Positions 1-6,349 are shown, numbered from the stretch's first letter. The stretch: 8,297 nucleotides of DNA from Opitutia bacterium (GCA_004558035.1 SFEJ01000053.1:1-8297); one strand, 5' to 3'. Notes: generated by a model from the sequence alone, not told the origin. Translations and numbers: made by a program.

Positions 1-462
1 AAGAATTTCGTCCAAGCGAAGAAGAAAAATGATAATTTCCGACTCATTGATTTTCTTTTTCAATTTATCTTTGTATTCGGTTCGCTTCTTAGAATCTTCC
101 TCCTGCTTCTTTGAATCTCCCTCCTCTGGGCTCTTCTTCGATTTATCGCGTTCTATATATATTTCGCCGATCATTTGTCCAGATGAATCGCAGATGCTTA
201 TCTGGTGCTTTCCATTTGGAGTCACAAGCGTCCAACTCAGTTCGTCAAGCTTGCTTGCATCTGTGGTTCCTGGCCATTTCTGATTTCGCAGAGCGTTGTA
301 TTTCTCAAGAATGTAATCCGCCGTTTCTTGATTTGCCGGGCGCAGGTATGCCGATTTTGAATCTCGTACGTAGGGGAAAGATTTCGAAAAAACCGTCATA
401 AACGTCGTTTTTCCGGATCCGGTATCGCCGATGAGTATGATTTTCTTTGAGTTATTTTCCAT
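1..462 (-). CDS. P-loop GTPase, N-terminal part (runs off the window)
   Basis: This reading frame opens at the ATG at 460-462 and stays open for 154 codons to the window edge, so the C-terminus is missing. Residues 8-19 form a Walker A/G1 loop (ILIGDTGSGKTT, with GDTGSGKT at 12-19). ICDSSGQ at 90-96 sits where the G3 DxxG motif belongs. Between them, WPGTTDASKLDEL at 63-75 resembles the 'WP-T' segment of bacterial double-GTPase/MglA-like TRAFAC proteins (family knowledge, not searched). Residues 102-138 are a Lys/Glu-rich, probably coiled or disordered insert, followed by a hydrophobic strand, EIIIFLLRLDEIL. The start overlaps the stop of the upstream membrane-protein gene by 11 bases and has no clear Shine-Dalgarno, so translational coupling is likely. 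The region is AT-rich compared with the right half of the window. The GTPase fold is fairly secure; the family is tentative and the role unknown. An ATPase with a similar P-loop is the alternative. Confidence 0.8.
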   Translation of the reverse strand, partial: MENNSKKIILIGDTGSGKTTFMTVFSKSFPYVRDSKSAYLRPANQETADYILEKYNALRNQKWPGTTDASKLDELSWTLVTPNGKHQISICDSSGQMIGEIYIERDKSKKSPEEGDSKKQEEDSKKRTEYKDKLKKKINESEIIIFLLRLDEIL

Positions 463-1471
463 TTTCAAAGTTTAGATCATGTTTTTCCGTAGAATCGTAT
501 TTCAGGGTTTCCGGCAGTTCTTCAAATTTGAATTCTTTGTGCTTCAAATCAGCTTTTCTGAAATAATGATGTATGCCATTACAAAGCGGACAACCATAAG
601 AAACGGGCAGATCCGATCCTGATTCCTTTTGGAAATCGGGAATAATTACGATGCTATTTTCCTTGTCGCAAATCGTCATATAGGGCTCGCCGGACTTGAA
701 TATAGGGGCAAGGAAAACGAAGAAAAAGGTGATAACGTCGACCACCAAAAGAGCGATGATAATTACTCCGATTATTTTCCCTTTCTTCGAAGCCTTGTGT
801 GATGCCTGCTTTTGGGAGGAATCCGGCTTACTTATTACATCTTTCGATGCATTTTCTGATTCCAATTTTTTCGTCTCGAAAGACTTCTCCTTTCGTGAAG
901 TCTTCGCTTCAGCCCGGACATCTTCTCCGAATTTTTCGATTAAGACAGAGCCGTTGAAATCGTCAGAACTCGTCAGTCCCAACGAATACTTTTCAGCGAT
1001 GCGAGTTCCTTCGGCACCCTCGCCCGATTCTTTTTCAAGAAGCACGTCGATGCCCGCCGCGCTCCGCCGCTTCCACTGCGGCTCGACATCGGGAACTGTT
1101 TTTCCGTTCGCGGCGCTTTTCTCCTTTGCATAGTCGCGAAAAACGTCGCATTCCAAAACATCCTTGAGAGAACTCGCTTTTGCGTGCGAACATGGTAATA
1201 CCATCACGAGCAACACCCAGCGCGAGCGATTGTCGCGATCGTGTCCGCCGTTGAAGACGCGGAAGAAAGAGACATTTCCATCGTGTGTCTCCATACCGCC
1301 GATATAGTCATCAGGCGTCCACGCGGCGCTTCGACTAGCGAGATCTGCGAATTTCTCCTGTAGCGTAAACGGGATGTCCTGCACCCAGCCCGGCGGAGTT
1401 TTCGGACGCCATCGATCTGCGTCCGAGACCCATTTCTCGCTGTAATCGTAAAAATAAATCGGCGTTTTCAT
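452..1471 (-). CDS. Single-pass membrane protein with CPLC-HH outer domain, GTPase-associated
   Basis: A 339-residue protein of unrecognised family. Residues 1-115 look like a folded domain rich in aromatics (YFYDYSEKW, GGHDRDNRSRWVLLVMVLP). Residues 185-231 are a charged Lys/Ser/Glu linker. Residues 232-257 are one strongly hydrophobic helix (start GVIIIALLVVDVITFFFVFL), preceded by KASKKGK, so the positive-inside rule puts the N-terminus in the cytoplasm. The last 80 residues would lie outside and hold C294-P-L-C297 and H301-H302, a possible metal or disulfide site. The start ATG overlaps the stop of the preceding 56-aa ORF (ATGA) and has AGAGG at 1480-1484, eight bases upstream. The stop lies inside the start of the next GTPase gene. 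Context suggests that it links the cytoplasmic GTPase to the envelope (inference). The N-terminal region could be related to GTPase-associated adaptor domains, but I cannot show it. Confidence 0.8.
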   Translation of the reverse strand: MKTPIYFYDYSEKWVSDADRWRPKTPPGWVQDIPFTLQEKFADLASRSAAWTPDDYIGGMETHDGNVSFFRVFNGGHDRDNRSRWVLLVMVLPCSHAKASSLKDVLECDVFRDYAKEKSAANGKTVPDVEPQWKRRSAAGIDVLLEKESGEGAEGTRIAEKYSLGLTSSDDFNGSVLIEKFGEDVRAEAKTSRKEKSFETKKLESENASKDVISKPDSSQKQASHKASKKGKIIGVIIIALLVVDVITFFFVFLAPIFKSGEPYMTICDKENSIVIIPDFQKESGSDLPVSYGCPLCNGIHHYFRKADLKHKEFKFEELPETLKYDSTEKHDLNFENGK

Positions 1472-1638
1472 TTTGGATACCTCTGTTTTGTCGTTTTATG
1501 AAAATCATCAGGCGGAGTCTTGAAGGCGAGGCCGTTGGCATAGCGCTCGTCTTCGAAGCTCTTGGCGAGGAGCCGGCCGTGCTCTACGACACGAGAAAAG
1601 CCTTGCAAAGAACCCTTCTTTCCGTGATGAGAGAACAT
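1468..1638 (-). CDS. Small 56-aa ORF between the dynamin-like GTPase and the membrane protein
   Basis: The minus-strand frame is open from an in-frame TGA just upstream of 1638 to the TGA at 1468-1470, which overlaps the next gene's ATG in the classic ATGA arrangement. Taken from ATG 1638 it gives 56 residues, starting MFSHHGKKGSLQGFSRVVEH and ending TTKQRYPK. It is soluble and basic, with no membrane helix. Third codon positions in the middle of the ORF (codons for HGRLLAKSFEDERYANGLAF) are almost all G or C, which supports true coding. The ATG has no Shine-Dalgarno. A TTG at codon 11 follows GGAAAGAAGGG, a better ribosome site, so the real protein may be about 46 aa. It could also be the tail of a longer gene broken by a frameshift. 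I recognise no family. Confidence 0.55.
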   Translation of the reverse strand: MFSHHGKKGSLQGFSRVVEHGRLLAKSFEDERYANGLAFKTPPDDFHKTTKQRYPK

Positions 1639-1699
1639 TCGCAGTCGTTCAGAAATTCACGTCGAGCAATTTTGCGTACGTTTTTCACATGTTCGTTTT

Positions 1700-2767
1700 T
1701 TAGCGCCACGAGTTTCGATAACGCTCGAAATCTTCTTTCAGCAAGATTTCCCAAGGCTGCAGCTCGGGCAACTTCGGGTCCATGCAGAATTTCTTGATGA
1801 AGGCGCCACAACGCGTCGGCAGAAAATACGCTTCCTGCGGATGCATCTCGCGCATGCGCTCGCCGCACCATTCGCCGAGCTGGTTCAGGCAGTCCAAGAC
1901 ATCTTTGAAGCGCCCATCCTCTTCTTTCAGCGCGAGCACGCGAGAGACAATGTCTTCAATGCCCGATTTTTCCGAATCGTTTTTTTCGGAGTTTTCTACA
2001 AAATGAACCCGAAACGTTTTTCGGAAACGAGGATCTTTGTAGATGTAGCGTCTCAGAAATTTTTTCTTAGTCTCTTCGTTCCATTTTCCTCCGGAGTTCA
2101 TGATTAAGTCGTCACAGCGTAATTTTAGAAAACGGTCGTAAAATTCGAGTGCGTTTTCCTCGAAGACTCCACCGCCTCTCGTGCTGGCTACCCAAAAAAT
2201 CTGTGTAACTTCATCGCGCAGGAATTTTTTGACCAGCTTTTCATCTGCGCTTCCTTCTGTCCCTGCCGCTCCGAAGCCGGGCGTATCGACGAGAACGAGC
2301 CCGCTTTTTAAGACTGACGACGGAAGCGAAACACGGATTTTGGTGCTCGCGGTTTTGTTTCCTGCGTGCGCGCAAAGTTCATTGAGTTTCTTAGATGTTT
2401 CTTCTGCGCAAGTGCAGGGAAACATGTCTTTCAAATTACTCGCCGGGCGGTTGGCACGGACAAGATAATTTTCTCCATAGCGGAATTCGACGATGCTCGC
2501 CGTGCACTGCCCGTTGCTCTCGGGCGCAACTTTCTCCCCAAGAAGGCTGTTCAGCAAGGTGGATTTTCCAGTGTTGGTAAGACCGACGAACGCGATTTTG
2601 TACTCCGAGCTCGAGCGCGTGCAACGGTCAATCAGTGGGCGCAAATCGTTCTGAAGCTCTTGGAAAAACGTCTTCGCTTCTTCGGGAATCCCTTTACGCT
2701 CCTCGGAAGCTTTCGCAAGCGCGAAAAGCCCTTGGAGAATGCGCAGTGTATCAGAGTTTTCAAGCAT
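1700..2767 (-). CDS. Dynamin-like GTPase B (short, 355 aa)
   Basis: A GTPase of the dynamin/TRAFAC type, 355 residues from the ATG at 2767. Residues 56-70 (YKIAFVGLTNTGKST) hold the G1 loop GLTNTGKST at 62-70. A Thr in GQCTASIVEF (86-95) is the likely G2. LVLVDTPGFGAAGTEG (157-172) is G3, with DTPG at 161-164. The normal G4 NKxD is absent: the strand after the helix reads DDLIMNSGGKWNEE (219-232), so guanine recognition is unusual. The last 80 residues are helical and have no membrane segment. An in-frame ATG at 2830 exists, but it lies 70 bases inside the upstream gene and would add a tail that is only that gene read in another frame. The ATG at 2767 gives an ATGCTTGA overlap of 8 bases with the upstream stop, with GGGA upstream. 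It is probably the partner of the larger dynamin-like protein next door, as in other tandem bacterial dynamin pairs; function inferred. Confidence 0.85.
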   Translation of the reverse strand: MLENSDTLRILQGLFALAKASEERKGIPEEAKTFFQELQNDLRPLIDRCTRSSSEYKIAFVGLTNTGKSTLLNSLLGEKVAPESNGQCTASIVEFRYGENYLVRANRPASNLKDMFPCTCAEETSKKLNELCAHAGNKTASTKIRVSLPSSVLKSGLVLVDTPGFGAAGTEGSADEKLVKKFLRDEVTQIFWVASTRGGGVFEENALEFYDRFLKLRCDDLIMNSGGKWNEETKKKFLRRYIYKDPRFRKTFRVHFVENSEKNDSEKSGIEDIVSRVLALKEEDGRFKDVLDCLNQLGEWCGERMREMHPQEAYFLPTRCGAFIKKFCMDPKLPELQPWEILLKEDFERYRNSWR

Positions 2768-4682
2768 GCGCGATTTTCCCGGATTCGTCTCCAAGCAACT
2801 GGTCGAAACGCGCGCGGCATGCGTCCGCACGACGCTTAAACTCGCTGTTTTTTTTCGCGGTGGTATTCTGCTTCATAGCCGATTCCAACGAATCGATCTG
2901 TTGTTTCCAGTCGATTTCGAATTCTTTCAGAACATTCTCGCCCATGTTCTTGAGTTCGGGAATTTTTTCTTCACGAATCGATTTGAAAACTTTACTGAAG
3001 CGCTCAAGAACCTCACCTTTGAGCCCCTTCAAATCCTTGTGGCGTTTGAATCCCCATGCCGTGGCGACGGCGACCACCCCGACGCCGGCGATTGTCCAAC
3101 CGATGGGATTCGCGACCGTCGCGAGAGTCGTTGCGACGGTGTAGGTACCATTAATGCATAAAGCATTGCCGATGGCGCCGAGCAACCCATCTATCGCTCC
3201 AGTCGTAATTTCAAACCCCGACCAAGCTAAAGTCGTCGAGGCACCGGAAAGATTACTGGCAAGATAGGCGCCAAAGGCGCCAAGAGGCGTCAGTGCAGTC
3301 GTAGTCAGACCGCTCGCGACGGTCGCGAAAAGCCCGCCGCCGACGGCAAGCGTCGCGCCCGTTCCCGCGAGCACGCCTTCCGCCGTGTGCGAAACGTTTT
3401 GGCCGGTGGAGACGGTGCCGTCGGCCGCAATGCAGACGGCGGGACTTTCCTTGTCGTATTCTTCCGTAAGTGCACGAAACTTTTCCTCCATTTTCTGCGC
3501 GACGGGAGCGAGAGCGTTTTCGAGCGTGTCCGCGAAGAATCCGGGCATTTCCTTTTTGAAGGTGCCGACGTTCAAAACACCGGCAGATTCCATTTTTTTG
3601 TTCAAGGCAATCTCAACGCCGTTTTTGACGCTCGGGAGGCGTTGCTCGAATTCATCGACGATGCGATTCCAGTGTGAGCGGAATTTCTCGGCACGGAGCT
3701 TGTTCGCCTGCTCAAGTTCTTCGCGGCAACGGGTAACGTCGCCGCGAAGTTTTTCGAGTTCGTCGGGAGAAAGTTCGGAAAACCTCGCGCGTAGATCCGC
3801 TGCGCGCAAGGTCTGGACGGCGGCGGCTTTGATTTCAGCGACGAAGCGCTTTTTGATGATTTCGCCGCGGCGCTTATCTACGAACGCCGAGACGGCTTCC
3901 ATCAGCGCGGGAACGCCGCTTTTTCCCCAATCGCCTTCGAAGGCGCGCTTTGCGGAGATTTCGTATATGACGTCGGCGGGGACTTTCGCCTCGGCGAGCT
4001 TGCTACGGTTCATGTTTTCGCCGGAGGCGAGTTCCTCCGGGCTGACTTCGTCTGTCATATTCGTCACGACGAAGATTTTTTCGATGTCATTTTCGCGGAC
4101 TTTTTTGAGTAACTCGATTTCATCGGCCGCGATCGGCATAGAGGCGGTCGTCATCAGCAGCACAGCGTCGCTCTGCGGGAGGAATTGTCGGACGACCTGA
4201 TCGTGATGCTCGTGAATGGAGCCGCTTCCGGGCAGATCGACGAAAACCACGCCCGAGAATTTTTCGGCGGACGGCGTTTCGATTCGAATGATTTGGACGT
4301 CCTTGCAGTTTTCCGGATTGAGATCTTCCGTCGCGTAGGAACGGATTTCATCCGCATTGATTTCCTTGGTCTTGCCGTCACGGAAAATCACTTGGATTTT
4401 TTCCTTTTGTGAATGGCTGAACGTCGTGCAGACGCTCGTCGCGGGAAGCTCGTCGATGGGCGCGAGCATGTCGTCGCTGCGTCCGAGAAGGGCGTTGATC
4501 AGCGTGGACTTGCCGCGTTTCGCCAGCCCCATGACGGAGATGACGAAGCGGTCGGCTCGGAAACGTTCGACGGCTTCGTCGATTGTCCGCAACGCGGCGG
4601 AATCGTTTTCCTGCTCGCAGACGGCGCGGATTTCCTGCGCCCAGTCGAGGAGCTGCTGTTTGGAAGATTCTTCGGGTTTCAT
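2760..4682 (-). CDS. Dynamin-like GTPase A with hydrophobic membrane region (640 aa)
   Basis: A large bacterial dynamin-like GTPase. G1 is GLAKRGKST at 52-60 within FVISVMGLAKRGKSTLINAL. G2 is the Thr of LPATSVCTT (79-87). G3 is FVDLPGSGSI with DLPG at 149-152. G4 is VVTNMTD (205-211), where Met replaces the usual Lys of NKxD. ISAKRA (242-247) fits G5. Residues 300-410 are predicted helical (coiled-coil stalk, Arg/Glu-rich). Residues 435-545 are Gly/Ala/Thr-rich and hydrophobic, with several possible membrane or paddle helices (starting GVLAGTGATLAVGGGLFATV), and are closed by GFKRHKDLK. A helical tail follows to 640. This order of GTPase, stalk, hydrophobic paddle and stalk is that of proteins that bind and remodel membranes. 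The start has only a weak AGAAGAAA upstream and follows the zinc-motif gene by 49 bases. The stop overlaps the next GTPase start. The biological role is not visible from sequence; phage defence or membrane repair are guesses. Confidence 0.9.
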   Translation of the reverse strand: MKPEESSKQQLLDWAQEIRAVCEQENDSAALRTIDEAVERFRADRFVISVMGLAKRGKSTLINALLGRSDDMLAPIDELPATSVCTTFSHSQKEKIQVIFRDGKTKEINADEIRSYATEDLNPENCKDVQIIRIETPSAEKFSGVVFVDLPGSGSIHEHHDQVVRQFLPQSDAVLLMTTASMPIAADEIELLKKVRENDIEKIFVVTNMTDEVSPEELASGENMNRSKLAEAKVPADVIYEISAKRAFEGDWGKSGVPALMEAVSAFVDKRRGEIIKKRFVAEIKAAAVQTLRAADLRARFSELSPDELEKLRGDVTRCREELEQANKLRAEKFRSHWNRIVDEFEQRLPSVKNGVEIALNKKMESAGVLNVGTFKKEMPGFFADTLENALAPVAQKMEEKFRALTEEYDKESPAVCIAADGTVSTGQNVSHTAEGVLAGTGATLAVGGGLFATVASGLTTTALTPLGAFGAYLASNLSGASTTLAWSGFEITTGAIDGLLGAIGNALCINGTYTVATTLATVANPIGWTIAGVGVVAVATAWGFKRHKDLKGLKGEVLERFSKVFKSIREEKIPELKNMGENVLKEFEIDWKQQIDSLESAMKQNTTAKKNSEFKRRADACRARFDQLLGDESGKIAHA

Positions 4683-4731
4683 GGTTTGTTTTCTTCTGTT
4701 CGTGGTTTGAAAGGGTTTTCGCGCGGGAGCG

Positions 4732-5007
4732 TCAGTTCGCGGGGACGTGTTTTTTGCCGCGCGGGTTGGCGTTGCAGTGACCCGCGGTGAGCAGAGCCAC
4801 GGTCTGGGCGCGCGCGCCGCAGTAGCGGCAGACGGCGTACCGGCGCGGGAGCGTCTTCGGCTGGCGCAGCACGACGTGCTTGCCCGAAGGCGAGTTCGCG
4901 CACGCGCCCATCGCCGTGAGCAGCTTCGCGTTCGGCGCGGTGCGCCCGCAGTATTTGCACGTCACGCTTTCGGCGCGGATCCGTTCGAGCGTCTCCAAGG
5001 AATACAC
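4732..5007 (-). CDS. Small protein with two tandem C-C-C-H zinc-like motifs; likely frameshifted leader
   Basis: From the GTG at 5007 this encodes 91 residues that are an internal duplication. Repeat one is TCKYCGRTAPNAKLLTAMGA... with C17, C20, C36 and H44. Repeat two is VCRYCGARAQTVALLTAGHC... with C60, C63, C78 and H87. Both end in a GK-HV pattern, so each probably binds one metal ion (inference). I know no named family. The start is doubtful: GTG 5007 has no ribosome site. An ATG at 5060-5062 overlaps the upstream stop as ATGA and begins MKYLIPIFVFL, a secretion-like leader, in the neighbouring frame. Removing one T from the five-T run (complement of 5031-5035) would join the two into about 109 residues. 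So this is either a sequencing or assembly error, a broken gene, or a true shorter protein. It lies 49 bases before the dynamin-like GTPase gene. Confidence 0.7.
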   Translation of the reverse strand: MYSLETLERIRAESVTCKYCGRTAPNAKLLTAMGACANSPSGKHVVLRQPKTLPRRYAVCRYCGARAQTVALLTAGHCNANPRGKKHVPAN

Positions 5008-5058
5008 GCCGAGCCCGCGCGCGGGAACGTAAAAAGACGAAAATCGGAATCAGGTATT

Positions 5059-5553
5059 TCATTGCTTTTCGGAATCGGATTTTTCGAGGTCGGCGAGGAG
5101 GCGGGCGGCTTCGGCGGAGCCCTGCGCGGCGGCGAGGCGCAGGTATTTCGCGGCGAGAGGCGGATTCGCCTCGCGGCGCGGGAACGCGTTCATGTCGCCG
5201 AGGTGGAGCCTCCCGAGTTCGAGCTGCGCGGCGGCGTCGCCCGCGTCCGCCTTTTCGCGCAGACGCGCCTCGCGGGCGCGTTCCCGCACGTAGAGCGGGC
5301 GCCAGAAAACGTCGCGCGCGTCCGCGCGTCCGTGGGCGTGCGCGCGGACCATCCACTTGAACGCCTCCTCGCGGCGGGCTTCGGGCGTGAGATCGCCGTC
5401 GGCGAGTCCGTCGCGCAGCCGCGCGGCGAGCGCGTCGGACGGGAGCGCGGAAGCGCTTTCGGCGTCCGGTTCGGAGGCGGAGGGCGCGTCGTTTCCGGCG
5501 AACGCGGGAACGGCGGCGGCGAGCAGGAGGAAAAAGGGAAGCGGCGTTTTCAT
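5059..5553 (-). CDS. Secreted Sel1-repeat protein
   Basis: 164 residues. MKTPLPFFLLLAAAVPAFA (1-19) is a clear signal peptide with an AFA|G cleavage site, so the protein is exported. Residues 20-60 are Ala/Ser/Glu-rich and look disordered. Residues 61-160 are helical with Sel1-like (TPR-related) repeats: REEAFKWMVRAHAHGRADA (61-79), then GDAAAQLELGRLHLGD (105-120), then LAAKYLRLAAAQGSAEAARL (133-152). Sel1 repeats serve as protein-binding scaffolds. The number of repeats is low, so partner binding is a guess. The ATG at 5553 follows no Shine-Dalgarno. A -35/-10 pair at 5651-5656 and 5628-5633 could drive it. The stop overlaps a following ATG as ATGA, which suggests coupling to the small zinc-motif gene. 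The gene carries three copies of the GTTCCCGC octamer. Confidence 0.85.
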   Translation of the reverse strand: MKTPLPFFLLLAAAVPAFAGNDAPSASEPDAESASALPSDALAARLRDGLADGDLTPEARREEAFKWMVRAHAHGRADARDVFWRPLYVRERAREARLREKADAGDAAAQLELGRLHLGDMNAFPRREANPPLAAKYLRLAAAQGSAEAARLLADLEKSDSEKQ

Positions 5554-5627
5554 GATCGAAAGGGGCGGAGGTTCAAAAAGACAAGGCGCAGGTTTCGGAA
5601 TGAATCTGTAAGGTGGTGAATGAGGAA

Positions 5628-5656
5628 ATTTAAGCGTCCCGCCTTTAATTTTGCAA
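5628..5656 (-). promoter_or_regulatory. Putative sigma-70 type promoter for the Sel1-led operon
   Basis: Read on the minus strand, TTGCAA (5651-5656, four of six matches to TTGACA) is followed by exactly 17 bases and then TTAAAT (5628-5633, four of six matches to TATAAT). Transcription would start near 5621, about 68 bases before the Sel1 gene. The area is a local AT-rich patch between divergent genes. Sequence match only; no upstream element is evident. Confidence 0.4.
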
Positions 5657-5671
5657 CTGCTGTTTCAGTTG
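5654..5671. promoter_or_regulatory. Inverted repeat, possible operator for the RHH-like protein
   Basis: CAACTG (5654-5659) and CAGTTG (5666-5671) form a perfect 6-bp inverted repeat with a 6-base centre. It overlaps the -35 box of the minus-strand promoter and lies about 50 bases before the RHH-like start. Ribbon-helix-helix dimers commonly bind such dyads and repress their own gene. The link is inferred from position alone, and a 6-bp dyad can occur by chance. Confidence 0.35.
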
Positions 5672-5719
5672 GATTCTATCTTTTGAGTGGAGCGTTTCCG
5701 CAAGGCGAAATTTGGAGGC

Positions 5720-6010
5720 ATGTCAAAGTCGTCGAAACTCGTAACCGTCAGCATCCCGCTTCGCCTCATGGAGATTTTTTCCGAGCACCTGCAGCCGAAA
5801 CATCTGCGGGATTATCTGCGGGAAGCGTTCGCGGAGAAGCTGACGCGGGATTTCGGAGTGGAGATCGACAAAAGGGACGTGAACCGCAAATTCGGCGAGC
5901 GCGTGGATCTGCGCGGCAAATCTCCGGAAGAGCTCAAATCGCTCGCCGAGCGCTTTCGCGCGAAGAAGCCGGGAGCTCCCGCCCGCCGCCGCAGGAAGAC
6001 GCAGGGCTGA
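5720..6010 (+). CDS. Small ribbon-helix-helix-like protein, possible DNA-binding regulator
   Basis: 96 residues from the ATG at 5720. The N-terminal part SKLVTVSIPLRLMEIFSEHL (5-24) followed by PKHLRDYLREAFAEKLTRDF (26-45) has the strand, helix, turn, helix pattern of CopG/Arc-type ribbon-helix-helix proteins. The rest is helical and charged (SPEELKSLAERFRAKK, 68-83) and ends in a basic tail (RRRRK) that could contact DNA or RNA. A GTG at 5687 would add 11 residues (MERFRKAKFGG) but has no ribosome site. The ATG has GGAGG one base before it, too close to be ideal, so the start is uncertain. It is divergent from the Sel1 gene and stands alone, with no toxin partner next to it. An antitoxin-like or regulatory role is possible but unproven. 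Confidence 0.65.
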   Translation: MSKSSKLVTVSIPLRLMEIFSEHLQPKHLRDYLREAFAEKLTRDFGVEIDKRDVNRKFGERVDLRGKSPEELKSLAERFRAKKPGAPARRRRKTQG

Positions 6011-6074
6011 GAGCCCGGAGAAGAATCCGAGGGAGGGATTTCGAGGGCAAGCGGGGACGCCTACCCTCCGTTGC

Positions 6075-6176
6075 GTTCCCGCGGGGCGGTTGCGCTTTTC
6101 AGGCGCGTGTTCTTTTGCGGGCGAGTCCCCAAGCGGCGCCGCCGCATGGGGTTATGTTTGTTCCGCATTTCATGCG
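6075..6176 (+). repeat. 102-bp intergenic repeat, copy A
   Basis: This stretch matches 6510-6611 over 102 bases with no gaps and five substitutions (97/102 by eye). It begins exactly with GTTCCCGC, contains a small hairpin (gcgctt-ttc-aggcgc with one G-T pair), a conserved CCGCATGGGGTTAT block, and ends with CGCATTTCATGCG. It lies between convergent genes. It has no coding signal: in-frame readings are Arg/Ala-rich shadows. It is a dispersed repeat of unknown function. Confidence 0.85.
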
Positions 6177-6188
6177 GGAACATGGGGG

Positions 6189-6208
6189 CGAAGGCATTCC
6201 TGCCTTCG
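6189..6208. repeat. Perfect 8-bp stem hairpin
   Basis: CGAAGGCA (6189-6196), TTCC loop, TGCCTTCG (6201-6208). No T-run follows on either strand, so it is not a classic terminator. Just downstream, CGCTCC-GGC-GGAGCG forms another hairpin, preceded by six T on the plus strand. Both belong to the hairpin-rich convergent intergenic region 6011-6652. Confidence 0.6.
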
Positions 6209-6349
6209 GTCGTAAGGCGCGCATATTTTTTCGCTCCGGCGGAGCGCGGCGCGGGAGTGAATCCAATCCCTCAAAATCCCCGAAATCTCTGTTCGTTTTT
6301 GCGTTCCCGCAATCGCGCACTTACAGCGCGCTTTGTTTTTGTCCGTTCA

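Noticed and set aside
1584..1871. Minus-strand open frame of 95 codons overlapping the end of dynamin-like GTPase B
   Set aside because: Its first half is the GTPase gene read out of frame; the 56-aa ORF in the third frame explains the downstream part better.
2768..2830. Upstream ATG for dynamin-like GTPase B
   Set aside because: It would overlap the previous gene by 71 bases, and the added 21 residues are that gene's tail in another frame; ATG 2767 gives a normal short overlap.
3385..4200. Plus-strand Ser/Ala-rich open frame of 271 codons
   Set aside because: Antisense to the GTPase domain and stalk of the large dynamin-like protein.
4679..5356. Minus-strand open frame of 225 codons containing MKYLIPIFVFL
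   Set aside because: Only the ATG 5062 leader is of interest; the rest is an Arg/Pro-rich out-of-frame reading of the Sel1 and zinc-motif genes.
4747..5619. Plus-strand open frame of 290 codons over the Sel1 and zinc-motif genes
   Set aside because: It lies antisense to two genes with clear protein features (signal peptide, Sel1 repeats, paired Cys motifs), and its composition is that of a shadow.
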